In this document: positions 1-9,967 of the stretch, piece after piece
Numbering within the stretch: position 1 is the first letter of the stretch
Layout of the letters: every line of letters starts with the position of its first letter
Origin: Mesostigma viride
Taxonomy: Eukaryota; Streptophyta; Mesostigmatophyceae; Mesostigmatales; Mesostigmataceae
DNA length: 29,449 nt
Assembly: GCA_009746045.1 (NCBI GenBank)
Contig: RPFO01001022.1
Coordinates: 1-29,449, forward strand
Direction of reading: 5' to 3'
Notes under the pieces: model-generated
What the model was told of the DNA's origin: nothing
The model's database searches: none
What the model saw: only the letters and a program-made list of their open reading frames with translations
Program-made: the position numbers and the translations under genes

Positions 1-255
1 TTGCAAGAAAAAAACGCTAGTTTCAATCGTCCGATATCTTTTTTTCGCGCGAATTTGGCGTCCGATCGCGTATTTTCGAGCTAATTTGGTGTCATAATGC
101 TTAATTCATGTCAATTTGAGCGTACATTCCACATCGAGAGGCTTGAAAGTTAGTAATTCATGTAAATTTTACGTGGAGAGACTCGACATCATCCTAACCT
201 TTGTATTAACCATAGGACGAGCATTGCCAGCGCATGTCCAAGTGCTAACTTTCCC

Positions 256-3200
256 TCACACTTTCGAGGGCCTCTTCCGTAATTTCGCTTCCGCGATCTG
301 CTGTTCCGTTTTCGAGTTCCTCCTCTTCTTATCGATCTCCTTTGCAGGCGCCAGACTTCCACATCCTTCCAGCTCTTGCCATCCGTCAGCTTTACCACCT
401 TCATCGCGTAGTCCAGCGGCATCCACACAACTTGTTCTTCAACTTCCCTCCCTTCTCCCCTCAGCGAAAAACTTAAATGCGACGTCCTCCACTTGGTGTC
501 GTATCCAGACACCTGCCATAAAGCATGACGTCTTCTAGCTTGGCATACATTGGCGTAGCCGTATCCTTGTTCCCTGCTTGCATAATGGCTAAAGTCCACC
601 CATCACACCAAAAGGCCTCTGGTGCTCCGAACCCCATTTCCCCGTCCATAAGTCTCATTTCCAACGTGGGCTTGTCATCATCCTCATCGCCCGCCTGACT
701 GTCTTCCGCCCCCTTAGGCTCCTCCCGTCCGGAAGTGTCAGCATGTACAGCCGCTGGTCCGAAGCCCACCGCCACATTAGCCAAGCGAAGTAACTGCTCC
801 ACATCCTCATTACCTGCGAGCAAACCGATCATGCCATCAACGCATGACTAAAATCGAGTTAGTAGAAATCGGACTGCCAACCGTGAAAAATCAAAACACT
901 CTACATACCAGAATTCACTCGCAGATTTTTTCTTACCCTTTTTGGCCTTTTCCTTCGACCTCTGCTCGCAGGTAGACCCCGTCTGGGGGTGGGGGGCAGG
1001 CGCCGGGGCGGGTTTGGCGGGCTCGGCAACCTTGGCAGTCTTCGCGGTCTTGGGTAACTTCTTGGAAGCAACGCGCTCCTTTCCCCCGTCCTCCTCCTCT
1101 CCGCCGCCATCCTCCTCCTCCTTCTCCTCCTCATCGTCCGAATCTGAAAGCACAACTGCTTTTCGACGCCGTTTCTGAGGCAGGGCAGGCTTGGGAGGCT
1201 TCCCCACCTTGGCCGATTTCTTGGAAGCAACGTGCTCCGCAGCCTTCCCACCCTTGGCGGATTTCTTGGTAGCAACGTGCTGCTCCTCCTCCTCCTCCTC
1301 CTCCTCCTCCTCCTCCTCAGCATCGTCGTCCTCCTCCTCCTCCTCCTCCTCAGCATCGTCGTCCGAATCAGCCACTGCCACAACTGGCTTACGAAGCTGC
1401 TTCTTCGGTACCTGAGAAATGGCCAGAGTCGGCGGGGGAACCCGAAGCTGCTTCTTCGGTACCTGAGAACTGGGCAGAGGCGCCGGGGTGGGCAGAGTCG
1501 CCGGGGGAACCCGAAGCTGCTTCTTCGGAACCTGAAAAACGGGCTGCGACGCGGCAGGCTTGGAAGGCCCACCTCCATCATCCTCAACAAGTGACACGAC
1601 TGCCCGTCGAGTCACTTGAGAAGCGGGCTTCTTCGCCGCAGGCGGATCCGAATCACCTTCAGGCCCCGTCCTCTGTTCGGCCTGCTGCGTTCTGACCTCG
1701 ACGGGGGTCTCTCCGCGGTTAGACCCTCCTGCCGGACCTCCATCCCCTCCATCCCCTCCCTCCAACAACTGTTGGTCATCCCTCTCCACCACGGCGGACG
1801 ATCCCCCAGCTTCGTGGGAAGCTTTTCGCTTCTTCGCCCTTCCGAGCCTAGGCCCCCCATCACCTTCCCCCTGTTCAAGCCGCTCCCACAATTCACTCCC
1901 TTTCCCGATCCTTTCCACTATCTCTTGAAACCCCTTAATCTCCGTCTTGGTACCAAACACGATCACCATCGGTTCGAACCTGGAGAAAAAGTCGTGGGCG
2001 CAAGCCTTCAGCACATTATCGTACATCCCGCCCGGTTGGGGAATGGACGAAGCTGTCGGGCAAGGACCGAACGCCCACCACCCTCTCTGAAAGTTACTCC
2101 ACTTATCACCCCAAATGTTCGCCAAGTTCAGCAGGCTCAGGCACGGAAGGGACCTGCCCAAGGGAAAGGGGCGGGCTGAAGCTGAGGCAACCTCGCCTGC
2201 CACCTGCTTGACGAGCGACTTGTCATCATCATCACCGTCTAGTTCCTGACAGCAAAACCAGACCCGGCGACGGCCCCAGTCCACACTCTGCCACTCATAC
2301 TTCACGTCCCACTCCTCCTCCTCCTTCGCCTCCTCCTCCTTCTTCGCCTCCGTCTCCTTCCCCTTCCCCTTCCCCTTCCCCTTCTCCAGCCCCTTCACCG
2401 GCCCCTTCATCGCCGCCTCCTTCACCCCCCCTTCGAGTAATCCAACTTTTGGAGCGTACTTCCTGAACGCTTCCGGAGCCAAAAGTGCCAAACCCACCGT
2501 CTTGTCCTCGCTCTCTTTTAGCAGAATCTCCTGAAAGTCGATCTTGCCACTACTGAGATCCTTTCTCGGAATCCTCAGATGTGCGGCGTGTTTTTTGGCT
2601 TTAAGAAGGTAGGCGATGTTCCTCGTTATGATGACGGCCACATCCCAAAATTCCCGGTATCTGGCCACAATCTCCTTCCTGCCGACCGGCCGAGCGAGAG
2701 GATGGAGATTGAAGACGAGTTCGAAAATATGAGACGCCACAAACTCCTTGCCCTTTGCGTCCTTGCATTGCGCTTCCAGCGTCTCATCCTCCTTGAATCT
2801 GGCGCAAATGGTCAGCCGCAGGCACTCCAGCACATCCTTGGCGAACTCCACCAACTTGGTGAGCTTTTCCGGTCCAACCTGGCAGCTCATGATGCAATCG
2901 ATCACGGCGTCCATCATAGGAAGGCTGGCCAAGTTCCTGAAAGCGGTCCAAGAGACCTTCTGGCCTTTCTTCTCCCCCTCTGCATTCGCGAATTTGCACC
3001 TTTGCATCATCACCTCCTCAGGCGCGGGTTTCGTTGAGGCAGGATCATCAGTCTGCTCCTGTGTCAGACGGAGAAACGTGTTGGCCAGCGTGCGACTGTA
3101 AGCGGAATGCACTGAAGCAATGCTGTGGGCCGGCTTTTTCTTTCCTTCTGCTTCCTCCTCGTGTACATCCACCGCTGCCGGCTCCACATTCCCTTCCCTC

Positions 3201-6200
3201 CCCCCGCTTGCCGCATAGCCGGGAGGATGTACGTGAGCAGATTGGTGTAGTGGCCATCCGCAATATAGTGGCCCTTCCCACGCGTGACTTTGCCGTATAG
3301 ATATAGCTTGTTGTAGTTCCACACGTCAAGCAACGCCTGGCCCAGCGTACGATCCGCCACGGCTAAGTCCTCCGAATTCGCCCCCTTGGCGATGTCGAAC
3401 AGCTTCTCCAGCTTGCCGGTCAGCACCGCCTGCGACATCAATTAACATCGAGCGAGCAACGACAAAACTCAGTCATAAAAGGCGAGGGGTATAGCTGCGG
3501 ATAGACCCTAACAAAATTCGAAAAAGAAACGGCCGACAATACGCAACGAAAATTCCAACAAAAAAAAGGAGAGGGTCTAGCTGCAGCGAGACCCTCGCAA
3601 AAAACTTGAAGCGCACACAAAAAACAACCACGAAAATTCCGAGGGTCTACCCGCAGCTAGACCCTGCCAAAATAGATAGCTTACATCTTCTTTTGCCTTA
3701 GGTAGATTTCGCAGCTCACTCCACGACGGGAGCAGGTCGCCACCCTTGAGAAGAATGACGTTCGTACCCATGTAACCACCACGGAATTTCCGCAACAGGT
3801 CCTGGAAGGCGTGCTCCGCCTCCTTAGGAGTATTTGCGAAATTGGACTCCGCCCCACCCTCGCACATCATTGCCCGAACCTCTCCCCACCCGCCATCCGG
3901 CCCCCTGAGAAACGACTTTAACCCCTTAAAGTAGTGGTTCCCATCCACCACCGCGTACCGGAGAACCAGATACGGTACCGGTACCCGTTCCTCAAAAAAT
4001 TTCGGATCGTAGGACTTCATCGCAGTATTGCACAGCAGGTTGAAAACTTGCCGACTGCCCTCGATCTCCTGAGGCAAAACTGCTTCCACCTCGTCCACCC
4101 TGGCGTAGGTACGCCACTCAAGTCCTCTCGCGAGGAAAGAGGTGGTGGACTCCGTGTTAAGCCACACGTCGACTTCAGTATCCGAAAGGGGCCGGAAGTA
4201 CCTGGACCCCACATCCTCCGCGTCAATCTTGGCGCCGTGGTGATGCTTCAGCCACTTGACGAAATCCGGCATGCACAAGATTTGCTTGTCGAAAGGTCAG
4301 GTTGAGATTCGGCAAGCGCCTGGAAAGGGAACTGCCAGACCGGGACAACAACCTTGAAGTGCAAGGCGTTGTCCCGCGCATTGAGGAGAATGCGGCCGTT
4401 CTCCTTAATGGTTTCAAGGTTTAAACGCCGCTGCCTCAAAGCCTCTGGCAAAATAAGCGCGTTGACCGTCTGGATCCGCATACTGAAACATCCGGTCTGC
4501 TTAAAATCGGCCGGCCGAATCCAACGCGTTTCCCTGAGAGTATTGGCCTTCCGGATGTTCTGGTCCCTGACCTCCTTGTTCGAGTCGACCTTTTTCGAAG
4601 GCTTCCAGCTTTCAATGATAGGGTCGGTGTCCGGGTTCCCACTGCTCGTGAGCACCCCCTCCTTAAAAAGCTTGTTGAGTGACCGGAGCAGCTCAAGAAA
4701 GGGGGAGAACTCGGGCCAGTTTGGCAGGTCATCGACGTCCGCCATCCGCCTACTCGAGCAGTACTTGACCATATCCTTCACCAGCGCGAACACGGCGTCA
4801 TGACCAGGTAACTTCTTCTCCACCGTGGCGTCTTCGTCCCCCCCGTCATCCTGAAGTAAAAAATCGAAAAGGACCGCAGGATTTGCTCAAGTCAGTAATC
4901 TTTAGGCCGACCACGACATCCTGTTCAGGGACGAACAAAGTTCTGTTGGAATAGTACCTTACTGACACTAAACACAAAGTCCCGCAGCCGGTCAGCGTCT
5001 ACCCGCAGCGAGAGGTCTAAATTTTCACAACAATCGTACCTGTCCAGTTTTCTGCTGCTTCTTGGCCTCCTTAGCCTTCTCCTTCTCCGCCTTCTTCGCC
5101 TCCTTCTCCGCCGCCTTCGCCTCCGCGTTCTTCTTACTGTTGGCCTTTGCCACCGCATTCAGCGCCCTTTTTCCCTCAGCGGCCCGACGACGAAAATCAG
5201 CCTTCATGAATTTCTCGATCTTGTCAACCTTTGCCTCTGAGTACTCCTTAGGCTGCCACTTGAAATTCTTGGTGGCTTTCGACTTCACCAGATTTGCGAA
5301 TTCATATGCCAATTCACTCTTAAAGGTAGCGTCACCCAACACCTCCGTATCGAAATCGGCATCGACTTCCGCCTCAAGTCGTGTCAGGTACTTGCGAAAC
5401 TCGGACCCCGCAGGTCCCTCCGAATCGACGCCATCGGGCGGAGACTTAAGCATGATCAGGCCAACAGCAATAATATGATCCTTCGCAACCTTCTTGCGGG
5501 AATCCAGCTTTTCCCTTTCATGCTCAGTCAATGGAGGCTTCGCCGCCTTCCCCCCGCAGTACCCCCAGCGACAGCCCCCGCCTGCATTACAAAAAAAAAC
5601 GAACAAGAAGGGACTTGACCTCAGTTCGATTGTTGCACCATCGTCTCTCTGCGGAGATACCCCTCAGCACGAAAAAAATCACACGAACTCGCGGCGGATG
5701 AACGTACCTGCACAGCCACTTCTCCCTCAGCGTCTCCCCCATCCTCATCTCCTCCAGCGTTTTCATCCCCCCATCCTCATCTCCTCCAGCGTTTTCTTCC
5801 TCTCCGGCAGCGCCTGCTGAGGCCAAACCCCCCGCCTGTCAACACCGAATACGACAGCTCATTGGAAATCAAAATTAGTCGATATTTGTATATTTCGCAT
5901 AATGCGCTCACTAAAACTTCAGGCGAAATGCAGACATCCGGATATCGTTTAATGCTTACCATTTCCATCTCGAGTCCAGACCAAATACCAGCACTGTCAA
6001 CAGCCATCGCCGCAGCCGCCCCCTGAAAAAAGACAACAGATTGGTTGGGGGCACCGTTGAAATTAGCCGAACATGTCAGTCTCAATAAAAGGGTGAGGGT
6101 CTACCTGCAGCTAGACCCCATGTAAGATGCTCGTGGAAACTCGACGGACAAGCACCCACCTTATCAACCAAGTCTGACAAATTAGGTAAATCCTCCGATA

Positions 6201-8758
6201 CGTCCCCTGGCATGGAGCCCCCCTGCATGATATGACAGGACAAACCATGAAGGTTGGTCAGCATATAGAGCCCTATTCAGGGAATGGAAACAACCCAAAT
6301 CGATAAACGATATCGGCAAGTTAACGTACCGAAACGTAGAACTTCCACCTCCTCAAAATCTTCCCCAAAGGCCATATCGGCACTTGATGGGCTCTCTCCT
6401 TTTCCAGTTGCCGCCTCAATTCCGCCTCGAAGAACAACTCGAGGGACTGCCAATGGCCTCCCGCCTCTAAATCAGACCACTCCGTGTCTGTCTTGGTTCG
6501 GATACTCTGGAGACAATCAACCAACGAGATTTGATCCAACCATTCCTGGACGACTTCCCGGTATGGCTTATATGTCTGAATAACATGGAAGTCCTCCCGG
6601 TGCCGGAAACTTTGGATCACCTGTCCAGCCCAATCCAAAAAGAAAGCGACCGCTTCCCGCGAAAGGCTGGCGTCCGGGCTGACAAGAAAGTCAGTCCGCC
6701 ACTTAACAAAAGATTGCAGTAAGTGGTCTCTTGCCATGTCCAAATGCGCGATCACTTCATGTGCGCGCTCCTCCAATCCTCCTACGTCATTCATTCTTCC
6801 CGGCACAATTACGATATAGTCACTGTTGGACGTGTCAACAAATCCTTGCCTGACAATATCAAACACTTCATCTTCCGACAGTGAAGCCCTCGAATCCGCT
6901 CTCATATCTCCAGTCATGAGTTTAAAGAGCTGATGCAACGCAGTGGTTTTCAAGGTTTCCATATAGGAAGCCTCGATGCATGTGAAGCCAATGTGGACCT
7001 CGAACTTTTCAACCTCATCAAAGAGCGTCGACCATATTAAAGCACGACGGGGAAAGTAACGTCCGACATCCTCCTTCAGATTAAGGATGCACGACTGCGC
7101 GATCTTCAAAACCTCATACATGTCGTCACCAACGACCCTCTTCCCATGAATGGCTCGCTGTGTGGCTTCGAACAATGCAAGACGGCCCAGGCGGTCGTTC
7201 TTCCAAATTATGTCTGCCGACTCCGGACGGTCCACGACGACACCGGACTTCTCTGCAAACGCTATCTCGGCCGAAAGAAAGCGGATCAAGCCTCTCAAGA
7301 CCTTTTCGGCTTTACGACTCACCCCAGACTCAGACTCAGCCTGAGCCAGGTACTGTTTCAGAATGGCCAGCGTGTCGGGCTGCAGACAACAAGAGTAAAA
7401 AAAAGGCCACACATCGTCGTCGTCAACAACCTTAACTCCTAGGTCAACGTCTCTCCGCAGCTAGACCCTTACGATCAATGTATGACATAAAATCCCACCC
7501 TTTCTACGATACACACACGCCGTTCAAGCCATCTGAAAAATGTACGTCTCACATTAATAAACATACCTGATAATCGACTGAAAATCCTTCGTGAAGAAGG
7601 GGTGGGCTCCCGTTCTCGTCCTTCTCCCCCTCAACTGCCTTCGCAGCCTCCTCCCCTTCCTCGCAGCCTCCTCCTCCATCTTCCTCGCGGCCTCTTCCGC
7701 CTTCATCCTCTCCTGTCGCATCTGCAAAAAAAGAGCGGCCTCCTCCGCAAGAATTCCCTTCGCTGCCGCCTCCGTCTTCTTCTTCGCCTCCTCCTTCTGC
7801 TTCGCCACCAGGATCCTGTGCTCCTTCTCCTGGGCAGCCTTTTTCTCCTTGTACTCCCTCTCCTCCTCCTCCCTCTCCGCCTTCTCCAGCCTCTCCTTCT
7901 CCTCCCTCTCCACCCTCTCCCTCTCCGCCTTCTCGATGGCCTCCCTCTCCGCCTTCTCCTTCTCCTTGTCCTTCTTGTCGAGAGCCGCGTATTCGTCAGC
8001 AAAGCTTGCGGCCATTGCTAACAAATCGGACAACCGCTTCTGACGCGACTCCCGAACCGGCGATTCCGGGTCTTCAGGCCTCCCGTTAGTCTGATCGCGC
8101 TCGTCCTCCTCAACAAGCTCACTGATAGACTTCCTCAGCTTCCTGAGCTCTTTGGTGCGGTCGTCTTCCTCTACCCACTCGGCCGCAGGCTTACGCTTAG
8201 AACTGGAATGCTTGGGGGACGGCGAGCGGGACGCAGCAGCGGGGGACTTGGGTGGCGGCGAGCGGGACTTGGGGGAAGCAGAGCGGGACGGCGAGCGGGT
8301 CGCAGTTGCGGGGTTCTTGGTTGACGGCGAGGGGGACTTGCGAGAAGGAGAGCGGGACGCGGTAGCGGGGGGAACTTTGGGCGGAGAGGGGGACTTGCGG
8401 TTCGGCGAACGGGTCGCAGTTGCGGGGGACTTGGGGGACTTGCGGGGCGGCGAGCGGGACGCAGTAGCTCCGGCCGACTTGGGGGGCGGCGATGGAGACT
8501 TACGGGGCGGAGAGCGGGACGGAGCGCGAGACGCAGCAGCGAGAGAGGTGGGGGGTATAATTCTGTCCAACTCGCTGGGGGGCAAGTTGGACTTGGAGGG
8601 CGAGGGGGACTCGGTGGGGGGGACCTCGCAAGATCTTTTACGGGACCGAACTGCAACGAAGGAAACTCCTCCGTTGCCGTTCGGTCCGGCGAGGTGTTCG
8701 CCGTCATCTTGGGTGAAACGGGAGTGGCCTTGACAGAATCGGAATAGGAGGACGACAT
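256..8758 (-). CDS. Large nine-exon gene for an unrecognised low-complexity protein, with repeated single-base frame breaks
   Basis: I do not recognise the product. Exons, in transcription order: 8758-7567, 7379-6330 (or 6349), 6222-6160, 6022-5960, 5835-5708, 5581-5040, 4850-3685, 3429-937, 813-256. Introns are GT-AG and mostly phase 0; the last looks phase 1. The ATG directly follows a CAG, so an upstream non-coding exon is possible. The predicted protein is about 2,400 residues: a Ser-Pro/Arg-rich start with repeated SPPRKSP-like blocks, a Glu/Lys/Arg coiled coil, a helical globular part (exon 2), two 21-codon acidic exons, a Lys/Ala/Glu coiled coil (exon 6), a globular part (exon 7), then exon 8 with three QVPKKQLR repeats, Glu runs and VASKK/VATKK repeats, and a basic C-terminus ending RKRPSKV. 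This composition suggests a nuclear or chromatin-associated protein (inference). Continuity needs about nine single-base corrections, listed under findings. It could be a decaying pseudogene, but premature stops other than those frame breaks were not seen. Confidence 0.6.
3487..3664. repeat. Three 22-bp palindromes in the intron between exons 7 and 8 of the large gene
   Basis: Copies at 3487-3508, 3573-3594 and 3643-3664 share the plan GGGTCT, two bases, CTGCAG or a one-base variant, two bases, AGACCC. The first has GGGTAT and CTGCGG, so it is partly decayed. The middle copy has unequal arms (AG on the left, CG on the right of the core). All three fall inside a 255-bp intron. Confidence 0.85.
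4999..5018. repeat. Decayed palindrome copy in an intron
   Basis: This reads GTCTAC, CCGCAG, then CGAGAGGTC. The core is changed by one base and the right arm by one or two. It lies in the intron between exons 6 and 7 of the large minus-strand gene. Confidence 0.6.
5643..5662. repeat. Decayed palindrome copy in an intron
   Basis: This reads GTCTCT, CTGCGG, AGATACCC. The core and right arm each differ by one base from the consensus. It lies in the intron between exons 5 and 6 of the large minus-strand gene. Confidence 0.55.
6097..6118. repeat. 22-bp palindrome in an intron
   Basis: GGGTCTAC, CTGCAG and CTAGACCC are adjacent. Arms pair except for one position next to the core. It lies in the intron between exons 3 and 4 of the large minus-strand gene. 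Confidence 0.8.
7449..7468. repeat. Palindrome copy in an intron
   Basis: GTCTCT, CCGCAG and CTAGACCC are adjacent; the core has one change. It lies in the intron between exons 1 and 2 of the large minus-strand gene. Confidence 0.65.
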
Positions 8759-8835
8759 CTGCAGAACAATATCAAAAAAGCAAGTTTCACAAATGTCATT
8801 CAGAATCTGAATCGCCGGCAGAAAAACGATGGGGA

Positions 8836-8857
8836 GGGTCTCGCTGCAGCTAGACCC
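8836..8857. repeat. 22-bp palindrome upstream of the large gene
   Basis: GGGTCTCG, CTGCAG and CTAGACCC are adjacent. It lies about 80 bp upstream of the proposed ATG of the minus-strand gene, in its 5' UTR, a first intron or promoter. Confidence 0.85.
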
Positions 8858-8902
8858 TTTCGTGGATTCTAAAAGGGACATTTAGTTTAATGCAAAACTT
8901 TG

Positions 8903-9299
8903 GCGTCTCGCTGCAGCGAGACCCTCACTTCAAGCAAAAACAAATCATTTTTAGGGTGAGCGTAAACAAGCAACCTCCCATCATGCAAACATAAAAAAGT
9001 ATACATTCCTTGGGGTCTCGCTGCAGCGAGACCCTAACGTCAAACAAAAACAAATAATTTTTAGGGTGAGCGAAGAAAGCCCCCTCCCATCTTGCAAACA
9101 TTAAAAGTCGACATTCGTAGGGGTCTCGCTGCAGCGAGACCCTAACACCGATACAAAAACAAATCATTTTAAGGGTGAGAAAAGAAAGACCCCCCATCAT
9201 GAAAACATGAAAAATTGACATTCCTTGGGGTCTCGCTGCAGCGAGACCCTAACGTCAATACAAAAACAAAATTCCGAGGGTCTACCCGCAGCGAGACCC
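8903..9299. repeat. Tandem array of about 108-bp units, each headed by the 22-bp palindrome
   Basis: Palindromes begin at 8903, 9013, 9121 and 9228, with a fifth, different copy at 9278. Most are the perfect CG-type (TCTCG, CTGCAG, CGAGA). The spacers between them are about 86 bp and are themselves similar: ACAAAAACAAAT, then TTTTAGGGTGAG, then a C-rich segment, then a run of A. So the whole 108-bp unit has been duplicated. It abuts the minisatellite at 9300. Confidence 0.85.
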
Positions 9300-9967
9300 T
9301 TACGACCACGTATAAATACATGTGGGGGGGGAAGCTACGTATAAATACATGTGGGGGGGGATGCTATGTATAAATGCATGTGGGGGGGTGCTGGCATTAA
9401 TAATTAAATGTGGGGGGTGATGGCATGAATAAATAAATGTGGGGGGGTGCTGCCATGAATAAAAGAATGTGGGGGTGTGATGGCATGAATAAATGAATGT
9501 TGGGGGGTGCTGGCATTAATAATTAAATGTGGGGGGGTGATGGCATGAATAAATAAATGTGGGGGGGTGCTGCCATGAATAAAAGAATGTGGGGGTGTGA
9601 TGGCATGAATAAATAAATGTGGGGGGTGCTGCCATGAATAAAAGAATGTGGGGGGGTGCTGCCATGAATAAAAGAATGTGGGGGTGTGATGGCATGAATA
9701 AATGAATGTTGGGGGGTGCTGGCATTAATAATTAAATGTGGGGGGGTGATGGCATGAATAAATAAATGTGGGGGGGTGCTGCCATGAATAAAAGAATGTG
9801 GGGGTGTGATGGCATGAATAAATGAATGTTGGGGGGTGCTGGCATTAATAATTAAATGTGGGGGGTGATGGCATGAATAAATAAATGTGGGGGTGTGCTG
9901 CCATGAATAAAAGAATGTGGGGGGTGATGGCATTAATAATTAAATGTGGGGGGATGATGGCATGAAT
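9300..9967 (+). repeat. Minisatellite part 1, about 30-bp units, G-rich on the plus strand
   Basis: Units share ATGTGGGGGGGTG, then CTGGCATTAATAATTAA, ATGGCATGAATAAATAA or CTGCCATGAATAAAAGA. Four unit types tend to follow one another in a fixed order, making a higher-order repeat of about 120 bp. The first two to three units (9307-9385) instead carry CTACGTATAAATAC, the tail typical of part 2. No gene is supported here. Confidence 0.9.

Noticed and set aside
942-1594. Plus-strand frames rich in Ser or Leu, and a minus frame rich in Arg
   Set aside because: Shadows of the Glu-rich exon 8 of the minus-strand gene.
8903-9299. CRISPR-like array of regularly spaced palindromic repeats
   Set aside because: The spacers are similar to each other, the repeat is only 22 bp, copies occur singly in eukaryotic introns, and no cas-like gene is present.
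9307-9385. Repeated TATAAATA promoters
   Set aside because: They are part of the minisatellite unit and not followed by a gene.
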